A DNA stretch of 21,604 bases from DASWHK01 sp036398215 (GCA_036398215.1 DASWHK010000044.1:1-21604); one strand, 5' to 3'. Shown: positions 7,820 through 15,332, counted from the stretch's first letter. The notes: generated by a model not told the origin, from the sequence alone. A program made the numbers and translations.

Positions 7820-9759
7820 GGCTGCAACCGAGGAATCATGCCGGGATCCACTCGAATCGGCGCGTGCTCGCTGGCCGTCACCGACGGCGCATCTACGAAA
7901 ACCCGGTGCCAGGCCTCGAAGACCAGCAGCGTCCACAGCTCCTGGCTGTTGTCGCGCTCGTGGCGCTGGTGCTCGGCGGCGATCCGGGTGATCACCGCGG
8001 GGTCCATGTAGCGGCTGCAGGCGGAGTCGTCGGCCAGCAACCGCTCGTGGATCAGCGCCTCCAGATGGCTGCGCAGCCAGGGCCCGGTGGGCACCGGGAA
8101 CCCCATCTTGGCGCGCTCGAGGACGAACGGGGGCAGCCGCTTGCCGACGGTCTGGCGCAACAGCCGCTTGCTCTCGCCCCAGCTCGTCTTCAAGGAAGTC
8201 GGCACCTGGGCACTGAGCTCGACGAGGCGGTGGTCGAGGAAGGGCACCCGCAGCTCCATGCCGTTGGCCATCGTCATGCGGTCGGCCTTCAGCAGCAGGT
8301 CGTCGGGCAGCCAGACCTTGGTGTCGAGGTAGAGCATGCGATCGAGCGGCGAAGCGCCGCGGCTTCGCTCCCAGTAGTCGGCGAGCAGCGAGTCCAGCCG
8401 CTCCTCGGCCCGTTCGGGGGCCGCCAGGCCGAGCAGCTCGGCCTTGAGCTCCGGAAGAAACCCCCGCGCCACGCCCCGATAGCGGTGCTCGAGCGGCCTC
8501 TCGAGGCCTTGCAGATACCAGCGGGCGCGGGGGTCGTCGAGCCACTCGGCGGCCGCCGGGCCCAGCGAGCGCAGGAAGCCGGGCAGCCCCCGGTACAGCC
8601 GCTCGAGCGCCAGCATCCGCGGATAGATCCCGTAGCCGGCCAGGGTCTCGTCGGCCCCCTCGCCCGAGAGCACCACGGTGACGTGCTCGCGGGCGAGCTT
8701 GGAGATGAAGTAGAGGGGGATGCAGGTGGGGTCGGCGAGCGGCTCGTCGAGGTGCCAGACCAGCCGGTCGAGGAAGTCGCCGAAATCAGCCGCCCGGAGC
8801 CTGAACTCGTGATGGTCGGCGCCGAAATGGTCGGCCACCCGGCGCGCCCAGTGCAGCTCGTTGGCCTCGTCGGCGGCCGCCGAGTCGGCCTCGTAGCCGA
8901 CGCTGAAGGTCTTCACCCGGCCGCCCGCCTGCTCGGTCATCTCCGCCAGCACGGCGCTCGAGTCGAGGCCGCCGCTGAGCATCACCCCGAGCGGCACCTC
9001 CGAGATGAGCCGGTCCTCCACCGCGTCGTGGAACAGCGTCTCGAAGCGCTCGCGGCAGGCGGCGGCCGGCAGCCTCTCGGCGCCCTCGTGATCGATGTCC
9101 CAATACCAGCGCACGTGCATCTCGGTGCCGTCGTGGAGCAGGAAATGCCCGGGTTGCAGCTTGAAGATGTCGCGGAACATGGTGCGCGGCCCGGGGACGT
9201 AGCGCAGCGACAAGTAGAGGTCGAGCGCCGCCGGATCGACCGCGGCGCGGACCTCGGGAAGCGTCAGCAGCGCCTTGATCTCGGAGGCGAAGGCCAGGAA
9301 GCCGCGGCCCCGGTAGTAATAGAGGGGCTTGATGCCCAGCCGGTCGCGGGCCATGAACAGCCGCTGCTTGCGGCGGTCCCAGATGGCGAAGGCGAACATC
9401 CCGCGCAGGTGCTCGAGGCAGTCGACCCCGTACTGCTCGTAGGCGTGGAGGATGGCCTCGGTATCCGAGCGCGTCTCGAAGCGATGGCCCTCGGCGCGGA
9501 GCCGGGCGGTCAGCTCGCGGTAGTTGTAGATCTCGCCGTTGAAGACGATCACCTGGGAGCCATCCTCGTTGAGGATCGGCTGCTGGCCCCCCTCCAGGTC
9601 GATGATGCTCAGCCGCCGGTGGCCGAGCGCCACGTTGCGGTCGATGAAGTAGCCGTCGTCGTCGGGGCCGCGATGGGTCATCGAGTCGGTCATCGCGACG
9701 ATCGCCGACGGCTCGAGCCGCTTGCCGTCGAAGTTGATCAATCCGCAAATCGCGCACAC
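7816..9759 (-). CDS. Asparagine synthase-like glutamine amidotransferase (exosortase/EPS-associated type)
   Basis: This 647-residue protein has both domains of class B asparagine synthetase. The N-terminal glutaminase starts at GTG 9759, which places the catalytic nucleophile at Cys2 (MCAICG). RGPDD (30-34), GHRRLSI (46-52) and NGEIYN (74-79) follow. The C-terminal ATP-pyrophosphatase domain has the PP-loop SGGLDSS at about residue 261. GGAAAGAG 8-15 bases upstream is a plausible ribosome-binding site. Besides free asparagine synthesis, such enzymes amidate glycans in exosortase-associated exopolysaccharide clusters. The coupled glycosyltransferase and DUF4091 genes favour that role here, by inference. 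It is the first gene of the minus-strand operon and lies 73 bases after the start predicted from the sigma-54 promoter at 9843-9858. Confidence 0.93.
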   Translation of the reverse strand: MCAICGLINFDGKRLEPSAIVAMTDSMTHRGPDDDGYFIDRNVALGHRRLSIIDLEGGQQPILNEDGSQVIVFNGEIYNYRELTARLRAEGHRFETRSDTEAILHAYEQYGVDCLEHLRGMFAFAIWDRRKQRLFMARDRLGIKPLYYYRGRGFLAFASEIKALLTLPEVRAAVDPAALDLYLSLRYVPGPRTMFRDIFKLQPGHFLLHDGTEMHVRWYWDIDHEGAERLPAAACRERFETLFHDAVEDRLISEVPLGVMLSGGLDSSAVLAEMTEQAGGRVKTFSVGYEADSAAADEANELHWARRVADHFGADHHEFRLRAADFGDFLDRLVWHLDEPLADPTCIPLYFISKLAREHVTVVLSGEGADETLAGYGIYPRMLALERLYRGLPGFLRSLGPAAAEWLDDPRARWYLQGLERPLEHRYRGVARGFLPELKAELLGLAAPERAEERLDSLLADYWERSRGASPLDRMLYLDTKVWLPDDLLLKADRMTMANGMELRVPFLDHRLVELSAQVPTSLKTSWGESKRLLRQTVGKRLPPFVLERAKMGFPVPTGPWLRSHLEALIHERLLADDSACSRYMDPAVITRIAAEHQRHERDNSQELWTLLVFEAWHRVFVDAPSVTASEHAPIRVDPGMIPRLQP

Positions 9760-9842
9760 GGGGAGCTCTTTCCGTCAGCTAGCAAGGTGGGCGTCGTAGT
9801 GGTTGACGAGGCGGTACAAGGGCCTGTCTCGCCGCGATAGAG

Positions 9843-9858
9843 AGCAAGATGCGTGCCA
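9843..9858 (-). promoter_or_regulatory. Sigma-54 (-24/-12) promoter of the polysaccharide operon
   Basis: The minus strand reads TGGCACG-CATC-TTGCT, an exact match to TGGCACG-N4-TTGCW. The -12 GC at 9845-9844 predicts transcription from about 9832, 73 bases ahead of the GTG start of the asparagine synthase gene. Sigma-54 promoters need an enhancer-binding ATPase, and one is encoded at the far end of this gene group (3561-4583). Confidence 0.88.
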
Positions 9859-9917
9859 TGCGCGCAGAGCGCCGCAGAGGGCTTCCTGCTACGATGCCGG
9901 CCGGGGGCGAGATCCGG

Positions 9918-9937
9918 GACGGAAGCGACATTCCGTC
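9918..9937. promoter_or_regulatory. Inverted repeat, candidate enhancer-binding site
   Basis: GACGGAA-N6-TTCCGTC is a perfect 7-bp inverted repeat. A second overlapping one, GCGAC-N5-GTCGC, covers 9925-9939. Its centre is about 96 bases upstream of the start predicted for the minus-strand sigma-54 promoter and about 74 bases upstream of the start predicted for the plus-strand candidate. Enhancer-binding proteins of the NtrC family commonly bind dyads at such distances. That this one is bound by the local activator is inference. Confidence 0.5.
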
Positions 9938-9975
9938 GCAGTGGAGCCCTCGTGCCAGCGTGGCCAGCCCGTTCT

Positions 9976-9990
9976 TGGGCCTTTACATGC
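9976..9990 (+). promoter_or_regulatory. Weak sigma-54-like promoter for the gas-vesicle operon
   Basis: TGGGCCT-TTAC-ATGC keeps the invariant GG and GC at the correct ten-base spacing but matches the rest of the consensus only partly. It predicts transcription from about 10002, giving a 61-base leader before the first gas-vesicle gene. I found no good sigma-70 promoter in this gap. Confidence 0.35.
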
Positions 9991-10062
9991 GGCCGCGCTT
10001 GTTTCAGAGTCGCTATCGCAGGCGGGAGCGAGCGAAGCTCCTGCGAGCCAGAGGAGCTCCGC

Positions 10063-10425
10063 ATGGCATCGGGTCTGGAACCGCGGTTCGGTCGCTCGAC
10101 CGGTCTTGTCGAATTGCTCGACCGCGTCCTCGACAAAGGCCTCGTGGTCGCCGGTGACATCAGGGTATCTTTGGCCGAGGTCGAGCTGCTCACCATCAGG
10201 ATCCGTCTGGTCGTGTGCTCCATCGACAAGGCGGAGCAGATCGGGCTCGATTGGTGGCGCCGCGACCAGCGCCTGCTCGGGGAAGCTGCGCCCCAGCGGG
10301 GCATGGGTGACGAGAGTTTGCGCGAGCAAGTCGATAGACTGGAAGCAAAACTGGCCGAGCTACAGGCGCAGGGCAAAAAGACTTCAGGCCGCCGTCGGAG
10401 TGGCCGGTCAAAAAGCAACGGGTAG
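10063..10425 (+). CDS. gvpJ: Gas vesicle protein, GvpJ-like (GvpA fold) with coiled-coil basic tail
   Basis: The 120-residue protein starts at ATG 10063, six bases after GAGGAG (10051-10056). Residues 13-65 form the GvpA/J/M core (LVELLDRVLDKGLVVAGDIR, VSLAEVELLTIRIRLVVCSI). The ending of the core, DKAEQIGLDW, resembles GvpJ (compare the EYGLEFP-like region) rather than the TYLKYAEA of the shell protein GvpA. GvpJ-type proteins are minor, essential components thought to act in nucleation or at the conical tips. Unusually, a heptad-like segment (about 83-102, SLREQVDRLEAKLAEL) and an Arg/Lys/Ser tail (about 105-120) follow. It is the first gene of the plus-strand gas-vesicle operon. GvpM is an alternative name; membership of the family is secure. 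Confidence 0.88.
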   Translation: MASGLEPRFGRSTGLVELLDRVLDKGLVVAGDIRVSLAEVELLTIRIRLVVCSIDKAEQIGLDWWRRDQRLLGEAAPQRGMGDESLREQVDRLEAKLAELQAQGKKTSGRRRSGRSKSNG

Positions 10426-10437
10426 CAGCCTGTCCGA

Positions 10438-10451
10438 GGACGAGTACGTCC
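10438..10451 (+). other. Small hairpin between gvpJ-like gene and gvpA
   Basis: GGACG-AGTA-CGTCC forms a 5-bp stem in the 36-base gap before gvpA, immediately followed by its ribosome-binding site GGGGG (10452-10456). It could protect or tune the gvpA message, which must be translated far more than its neighbours. No T-run follows, so it is not a terminator. Confidence 0.4.
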
Positions 10452-10461
10452 GGGGGTGAAC

Positions 10462-10803
10462 ATGGCATTGGAAAGGGTGGAACGGTCCGCTGGTGGCTCC
10501 AGCCTCATCGATGTGCTGGATCGCGTGCTCGACAAGGGCATCGTCATCGACGCCTGGGTGCGCGTCTCGCTCGTCGGCATCGATCTGATCACCGTCGAGG
10601 CCCGCATCGTCGTCGCCAGCATCGATACCTATCTCAAGTACTCCGAGGCGGTGAGCGGGCTGCCGACGGCCGCGGCCCCCGGCCTCGGCTCCATGAGCCA
10701 GAAGGCGCTGATGGCGGAAAACGAAGCCCTGCGGGCCCAGCTCGCCGCCGCCGAGAGCCACTTGGAAGAAACTCGGGAGCGCCCGCCGCGCAAGAGGAGC
10801 TAG
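10462..10803 (+). CDS. gvpA: Gas vesicle major shell protein GvpA with C-terminal extension
   Basis: The core (residues 13-64: SSLIDVLDRVLDKGIVIDAW, VRVSLVGIDLITVEARIVVA, SIDTYLKYSEAV) is almost identical to canonical GvpA, the amphipathic protein that builds the ribbed gas-permeable shell. Typical GvpA is about 70 residues. This one has 113, with a predicted coiled coil (about 80-105) and a basic end (RERPPRKRS). ATG 10462 is preferred because GGGGG lies five bases upstream; an in-frame GTG at 10456 is possible. The gene lies 36 bases after the gvpJ-like gene, and its own 3' end supplies the ribosome-binding site of the kinase gene. The extension is not needed for the fold, so it may project from the shell and bind something. 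That is inference. Confidence 0.95.
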   Translation: MALERVERSAGGSSLIDVLDRVLDKGIVIDAWVRVSLVGIDLITVEARIVVASIDTYLKYSEAVSGLPTAAAPGLGSMSQKALMAENEALRAQLAAAESHLEETRERPPRKRS

Positions 10804-10806
10804 GCC

Positions 10807-12960
10807 TTGGTCGAAGCGGCACGGACCTCGCTGTCACGCGGGCGCCCGGAGGGAACGGACGCCACGGCACGCCTGGACCTCGTCGACCGGCTGCGCGCGG
10901 CTCCGGACATCGGCGCGTGCGGTTCCGGCGCCCTGCAATGGCTCGCCGCTCATGCCGGCATCGAGCGCGGTCTGTTCGCGCGCGTCGATGACACCGAGCG
11001 CGAGCTCGTCGGCGTCGCCGGCTACGGGGTGCCGGATGACGCCGTGGCGAGCGTCAGGCTCGACTGCCGTGACTACGACACGCCGCTCTCCTGGGTGATC
11101 ACCGGCAAGGACCTCGCCTCCTTCGATGCCGCCGAGCTGGGAAAGCGGGCCGGCGACATGCTTCTGGGCCCCGGCCCGATCACCGCCGCCCCGGTCTTTC
11201 CGGGCGACGAGACGCAGGCGGGCGGGGTGCTGCTGCTGACGCCGGCGGACGACGGCGGCATCGACGAGGACGCGGTCGAGTGGGCGGCGTCGGTCCTCGG
11301 CATGCGGCTGGGTCAGCTCATGCAGGGGGGCGACGGTCGCCCGACTTGGGGCGAACGGCTGAAACGCGAGCGCGCCTGGCTGTACGGCGTCATCGAAGCG
11401 GTCACCGACCCCATCCTCTTGACCGACCCCGAAGGACGGATCTTGATCGCCAACCGGGGCGCCGAGGACCTTCTCGTGGCCGAGGCCGACGCCAGCGAGG
11501 GACGCCGCCACGCGGTGGCACTCAACAACTTGATGTTCTCGGCCTCGCTCGCGCCACTATCCCAGCTCGATGACGCCCGCCGCCGCGAGCTGCTGCTCGT
11601 CGATCCCGTGGATGGCAGCGACCTGTTGCTGGAGCTCATCAGCACGCCGCTGCAGATTCGCTCCGGCGAGATGGGCAAGGTGGCGATCCTGCGCAACGTC
11701 ACCGACCTGAACAGGGCGTTCGACGAGCTGCAGACCAACTACAAGAAGCTCCACAAGACCGAAGCCGAGGCACGCGGCGAGCGCGACCGGCTCGACCTGA
11801 TCCTCAACTCGGTGGCCGACCCCATCCTGGTGACCAACGCCGAGGGGGAGGTCGTCCTGATGAACCCGCCGGCGGCACGGATCCTCACGGTCGGCGACGA
11901 GTCCGACCACGCCGCCGAGCGGCGCGTACGGGCCAACGACGCGATGTTGTCGTCCTTCCTGTCGAACGTCTATACACGCGCGAAGCAGCCTTGGCGCGCG
12001 GAGCTCAAGCTCACCGACCCGGAGAGCGGCGCCGAGCTGCCGATCGAGGCCATCGGCACCACCTACGCCGAGGCTTCCGGCGAGAGCGCGGTGGTGACCG
12101 TTCTGCACGACCGCAGCGAGGCGGCCGAGAAGGCGCGCCTCTACGAGCAGGTGTTTCGCCACTCCGCCGAGCTGGAAGAGAAGGTGCGCGAGGCGACCGC
12201 CGAGCTCGCCGAGCAGAACGAGCTGCTCCGCCGCCAGGCGCTCGAGCTGGAGCGGGCGTCGGCGATGAAGTCGCAGTTCCTCGCCAACGTCTCCCACGAG
12301 CTGCGGACGCCGCTCAACGCGATGCTCGGCTACACCTCGCTGTTGCTGGAGAGCGTCTACGGCGAGCTGACGCCCCAGCAGCACGACAAGCTGTCGCGGG
12401 TGGCCGCCAACGCCAACCACCTGACGACGATCATTACCGACGTTCTCGACATCGCCAAGATCGAGGCCGGCAAGATACCGGTGACCATCGAGGAGTTCCG
12501 GCTCTCCGATCTCGTCGAAGCGGTGCTCGCGGAGTTCGAGCCGCTGGTCGCCGACAGCGATCTCGAGGTTTGCGTCGACGTCTCCCGCGAGATCCCGCCG
12601 CTGCGCAGCGACCCGGGGAAGGTCAAGCAGATCGTCATCAATCTGTTCTCCAACGCCCTCAAGTTCACCGCCGACGGATCGGTGTCGCTGGCGGCGCGGC
12701 ACGACGAGACCCGCGACCTGGTCACCATCGAAGTGGTCGATACCGGCATCGGCATCTCCGCCGACAACCAGAAGGCGGTCTTCGAAGCCTTCGGGCACAG
12801 CGCCCATCCGCTTACCACCGACAAGAGCGGCGCCGGGCTCGGCCTGTCGATCTCCAGGCGGCTCGCCGAGGTCCTGGGGGGCAAGATCGAGCTGGAGAGC
12901 GCCCCGGGAGAGGGTTCGACGTTCAAGCTGACCATCCCACGGAGGTTACCGAGCTCGTGA
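10807..12960 (+). CDS. GAF-PAS-PAS sensor histidine kinase inside the gas-vesicle operon
   Basis: The 717-residue protein starts at TTG 10807, seven bases after AGAGGAGC at the end of gvpA and three bases after its stop. Residues of about 20-175 look like a GAF domain. Two PAS domains follow (about 190-300, AVTDPILLTDPEGRILIANR; about 330-445, NSVADPILVTNAEGEVVLMN), then a coiled coil (about 448-490). The HisKA domain has H497 in NVSHELRTPLN. The ATPase domain has N616 (NLFSNALKF), the G1 box VDTGIGIS and the G2 box GAGLGLS. No signal peptide or transmembrane segment is seen, so it is a soluble sensor, and the ligand is unknown. It overlaps the receiver gene by one base (TGATG). Its place between gvpA and gvpF suggests sensing tied to gas-vesicle production. 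Confidence 0.93.
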   Translation: MVEAARTSLSRGRPEGTDATARLDLVDRLRAAPDIGACGSGALQWLAAHAGIERGLFARVDDTERELVGVAGYGVPDDAVASVRLDCRDYDTPLSWVITGKDLASFDAAELGKRAGDMLLGPGPITAAPVFPGDETQAGGVLLLTPADDGGIDEDAVEWAASVLGMRLGQLMQGGDGRPTWGERLKRERAWLYGVIEAVTDPILLTDPEGRILIANRGAEDLLVAEADASEGRRHAVALNNLMFSASLAPLSQLDDARRRELLLVDPVDGSDLLLELISTPLQIRSGEMGKVAILRNVTDLNRAFDELQTNYKKLHKTEAEARGERDRLDLILNSVADPILVTNAEGEVVLMNPPAARILTVGDESDHAAERRVRANDAMLSSFLSNVYTRAKQPWRAELKLTDPESGAELPIEAIGTTYAEASGESAVVTVLHDRSEAAEKARLYEQVFRHSAELEEKVREATAELAEQNELLRRQALELERASAMKSQFLANVSHELRTPLNAMLGYTSLLLESVYGELTPQQHDKLSRVAANANHLTTIITDVLDIAKIEAGKIPVTIEEFRLSDLVEAVLAEFEPLVADSDLEVCVDVSREIPPLRSDPGKVKQIVINLFSNALKFTADGSVSLAARHDETRDLVTIEVVDTGIGISADNQKAVFEAFGHSAHPLTTDKSGAGLGLSISRRLAEVLGGKIELESAPGEGSTFKLTIPRRLPSS

Positions 12961-13382
12961 TGGCCGATACCCCGCAGGACAAGACCGCTCCGACGCCGAT
13001 GGTACTGATCGTCGACGACGCCCGCGACGGCCGCGAGAGCTGCGCCGACTACCTGTCTTTTCGGGGCTACCGGGTAGCCACCGCGGAGGACGGCGAAGAG
13101 GCGCTCGACCGGGCCTTCGAGCTGCGGCCCGACATCATCTTGATGGACCTGCGGCTGCCGAAGATGGACGGCCTCGAGGCGACGGAGATCCTCAAAAAGG
13201 ACGAGCGGACGCGAGCGATCCCGATCATCGCGGTCACCGCCCACGCGCTTCCCACGACCCACGAGGACGCGATCGCCGCCGGGTGCAACAGCGTCATCAC
13301 CAAGCCCTGCGCGCCCCGCGAGCTCGAGGCCGCCATCCGCGACGAGCTCGGCACCGGGAGTGTCGACGGGAACGGTGCGTGA
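12960..13382 (+). CDS. Single-domain response regulator (CheY/DivK-like)
   Basis: This 140-residue protein is a lone receiver domain. It has the acidic pair D19-D20 (LIVDDARD), the phosphoacceptor D63 (LMDLRLPKMDG), the switch threonine T93 (AVTAH) and K115 (ITKPC). No DNA-binding or enzymatic output domain follows. ATG 12960 overlaps the kinase stop codon (TGATG). GTG 12957 is also possible, with GGAGG at 12941-12945. The kinase upstream is its obvious partner. Lacking output, it must act by protein contact or pass the phosphate on. Whether it touches the Gvp proteins or the sigma-54 activator, which lacks a receiver of its own, cannot be told from sequence. Confidence 0.93.
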   Translation: MADTPQDKTAPTPMVLIVDDARDGRESCADYLSFRGYRVATAEDGEEALDRAFELRPDIILMDLRLPKMDGLEATEILKKDERTRAIPIIAVTAHALPTTHEDAIAAGCNSVITKPCAPRELEAAIRDELGTGSVDGNGA

Positions 13383-13383
13383 C

Positions 13384-14202
13384 ATGAGCAAGACCGCAGC
13401 CGGCGGGAACGAGCCCAACGCTAGCGGCTCCGGCGGGCCGGCCACTGGCAGGTACGTCTACTGCATCATCCCGACGCCGGAAGTCCACGGCTTCGGTCGC
13501 ATCGGCATCGGCCCCGAGCCCGCCGAGGTGCAGACGGTCAACTACGAAGGGATCGCCGCCGTCGCCTCCGAGGCGCCCCTGGAGGTCTACGAGCCGACCC
13601 GCGAGAACGTCCTCGCTCACGAGCGCGTCAACGAGACGGTGATGCGGGAGTTCACCGTCATTCCGATGTCGTTCGGCACCGTCTTCAAGACCGACGCCGA
13701 CATCGTCGAGCTGCTGCGCAGCGCCCACGACGCCTTCCGCGACGTGCTCAAGAAGATGAAGGGCAAGGTCGAGTACGGCCTCAAGGTGCTCTGGGACCAG
13801 GAGAAGATCATCGAGGAGATCGAGAAGCAGGACGAGAGCGTGCGGCTGTTGCGCCGCGAGATCTCCTCCCGCGAGGGCTCGACCTACTTCGCCCGCATGC
13901 AATACGGGCGGCTGGTGGATTCGCTTCTCGAGGAGCGGTCCGAGGAGATCATCGCCCGGATCATGAGCGGGCTCAGCGAGGTGTGCGCCGCGTCGCGGGT
14001 CAACAAGCCGATCGGCGACAAGATGATCCTCAATGCCGCCTTTCTGGTGTCCCGTAGCCGGGAGTCGGACTTCGACTCGCTGGTCAGCGAGATCGCCGGC
14101 GAGCACCCCCACCTGAGCTTCAAGTACACCGGCCCGTGGCCCCCCTACAACTTCGTCAACATCCGGCTGAAGCTCGAGCGCGCGTCCAGCGAAGGCTCGT
14201 GA
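13384..14202 (+). CDS. gvpF: Gas vesicle protein GvpF/GvpL, copy 1
   Basis: The 272-residue protein starts at ATG 13384, one base after the response-regulator stop; an in-frame GTG at 13360 is less likely. A short Gly/Ser-rich leader precedes the GvpF/L fold: GRYVYCIIP, then HERVNETVMREFTVIPMSFG with TVF (the conserved VLPMRFGTVF-type segment), an EKIIEEIEKQDE helical region, and the closing motif GPWPPYNFV. GvpF/L proteins are minor structural or chaperone-like components that bind GvpA and are needed for vesicle assembly. It is the most canonical of three paralogues in this operon (others at 14526 and 15841). Confidence 0.93.
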   Translation: MSKTAAGGNEPNASGSGGPATGRYVYCIIPTPEVHGFGRIGIGPEPAEVQTVNYEGIAAVASEAPLEVYEPTRENVLAHERVNETVMREFTVIPMSFGTVFKTDADIVELLRSAHDAFRDVLKKMKGKVEYGLKVLWDQEKIIEEIEKQDESVRLLRREISSREGSTYFARMQYGRLVDSLLEERSEEIIARIMSGLSEVCAASRVNKPIGDKMILNAAFLVSRSRESDFDSLVSEIAGEHPHLSFKYTGPWPPYNFVNIRLKLERASSEGS

Positions 14203-14218
14203 TGGAAGCCGCCCTCGC

Positions 14219-14533
14219 GTGTTCATCCTCGACAGGCTGCTAGTCGGCGGCCTGGCCTTCGTGTTTGACCGTATCCGCGAGGTGGCGGAGAGCGAGCTCG
14301 AGGAAGACGAGGGCTCGCTGCGCGAGCGGCTGCTGTTGGCACAGATGCAGCTCGAGCTCGGCGAGATCAGCGAGGAGGAGTTCGCCGAGGTCGAGAGCTA
14401 CGTGTTCGAGGGGTTGCGGGAGCTGCGTGGCGAGGGCCCGGAACAAGCGCTTTCCTTCGGCTCCGACGTCGGGGTCGAGGTGAGCTTCGCGGGCGGCGAA
14501 GAGCAGGCGGGATACGACGAAGACGATGACTGA
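14219..14533 (+). CDS. gvpG: Gas vesicle protein GvpG
   Basis: The 104-residue protein starts at GTG 14219 (MFILDRLLVGGLAFVFDRI), 16 bases after the stop of the first gvpF/L. The helical segment LRERLLLAQMQLELGEISEEEFAEVE is the GvpG hallmark. A Gly/Asp/Glu-rich acidic tail ending in DEDDD makes it somewhat longer than the usual 80-90 residues. The ribosome-binding site is weak (GGAAG, about 10 bases upstream), so translation is probably coupled to the upstream gene. GvpG is an accessory assembly protein that works with GvpF/L. Its acidic tail contrasts with the basic tails on the GvpA-fold proteins of the same operon. Confidence 0.92.
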   Translation: MFILDRLLVGGLAFVFDRIREVAESELEEDEGSLRERLLLAQMQLELGEISEEEFAEVESYVFEGLRELRGEGPEQALSFGSDVGVEVSFAGGEEQAGYDEDDD

Positions 14534-15332
14534 CTCCGGCAGGGCCACCTACGTCTACTGCCTCCTTTCGGCCTCGGCGCCGCCGCTGTTGGACGATGCG
14601 CCCGCCGGCCTTCCCGGCCTGTCGCCGGCCCGCGCGCTGCCGGTCGACGACGGCCTGTGGCTGGTGGTCGCCGACGCGCCGCTGCCCGAGTACGGGGCCG
14701 CCGCCGTCGAGTCGCGGCTCGACGACCTCGGCTGGGTCTCGACCCGCGCGGTGGCCCACGAGCGGGTCGTCGAGCATTTCGCCGAGGCCGCCACCGTCGT
14801 GCCCATGAAGCTGTTCACGATGTTCTCCAGCGACGAACGGGCGGTGCGCGACCTCGAGGAGCGTCGCGAGCAGATCGGCGAGATCCTCGAGCGGGTAACG
14901 GGGCGGCGGGAGTGGGGCGTTCGCATTCGCGTTGACGAGGCCGCCGCCCGGCGCGCCCTCGCCGAGGAGACGGCGAGCTTGCGCGGCGGCGGCGGGGTCT
15001 CCGGCAAGGAGTTCCTCCGCCACAAGCAGCGGCAGCGTGACGCTGCTCGCGAGCTCGCCGCCCGCGCCCGCGAGGACGTCGACGAGGTCCTCGCCGCACT
15101 CTCGCGGGAAGCCGCGGATCGCCGCCGCCTGCGGGCGCCGACCCCGGAAGCCGCCGACCGGCTGCTGCTCGACGCCGTCTTCCTGGTCGCCGAGGAGCGC
15201 ACGGAGGCCTTCGAGGAGCGGGTACGGGAGGCCGCCGAGCGGTTGGCGCGGCATCATTGCGAGGTGACCTTGACCGGCCCCTGGCCACCCTACAACTTCG
15301 CGCGGCCGGCGGAGGAGACGGCGGGCCCGTGA
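14526..15332 (+). CDS. gvpL: Gas vesicle protein GvpF/GvpL, copy 2
   Basis: This 268-residue GvpF/L paralogue starts at ATG 14526, overlapping the end of gvpG by eight bases. It shows ATYVYCLLSA at the N terminus, VAHERVVEHFAEAATVVPMK with LFTMF at the conserved central site, an EWGVRIRVDE segment, a long Arg/Glu/Ala helical region, and TGPWPPYNFA near the C terminus. The role is as for the other GvpF/L proteins, GvpA-interacting assembly factors. The choice between names F and L is not secure, since three paralogues occur here. Its stop overlaps the GTG of the next gene (GTGA). Confidence 0.92.
   Translation: MTDSGRATYVYCLLSASAPPLLDDAPAGLPGLSPARALPVDDGLWLVVADAPLPEYGAAAVESRLDDLGWVSTRAVAHERVVEHFAEAATVVPMKLFTMFSSDERAVRDLEERREQIGEILERVTGRREWGVRIRVDEAAARRALAEETASLRGGGGVSGKEFLRHKQRQRDAARELAARAREDVDEVLAALSREAADRRRLRAPTPEAADRLLLDAVFLVAEERTEAFEERVREAAERLARHHCEVTLTGPWPPYNFARPAEETAGP

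Larger units (their letters stand above)
9760..10062. other. Divergent control region between polysaccharide and gas-vesicle operons
   Basis: The 303 bases separate two divergent operons. They hold a perfect minus-strand sigma-54 promoter (9843-9858), an inverted repeat (9918-9937), a weaker plus-strand sigma-54-like element (9976-9990) and an imperfect hairpin (10018-10046, arms CGCAG..GAGC and GCTCCTGCG) just before the ribosome-binding site of the first gas-vesicle gene. A half-site TTCCGTC recurs at 9770-9776 near the asparagine synthase start. No coding frame here looks real. Confidence 0.7.

Noticed and set aside
5049..9840. Very long plus-strand open frames (645, 398 and 658 codons) opposite the polysaccharide operon
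   Set aside because: High G+C content removes stop codons from the opposite strand. The minus-strand genes have clear family motifs and overlapping starts and stops; these frames have neither.
9961..9975. TGGCCAG-N4-TTCT as a sigma-54 promoter for the gas-vesicle genes
   Set aside because: It lacks the invariant GC of the -12 box. The neighbouring element at 9976 keeps both invariant pairs and was preferred.
11991..12956. Extension of the response regulator upstream through the kinase gene in another frame
   Set aside because: The upstream part is an Arg/Ala-rich shadow of the kinase. The receiver fold begins after ATG 12960.
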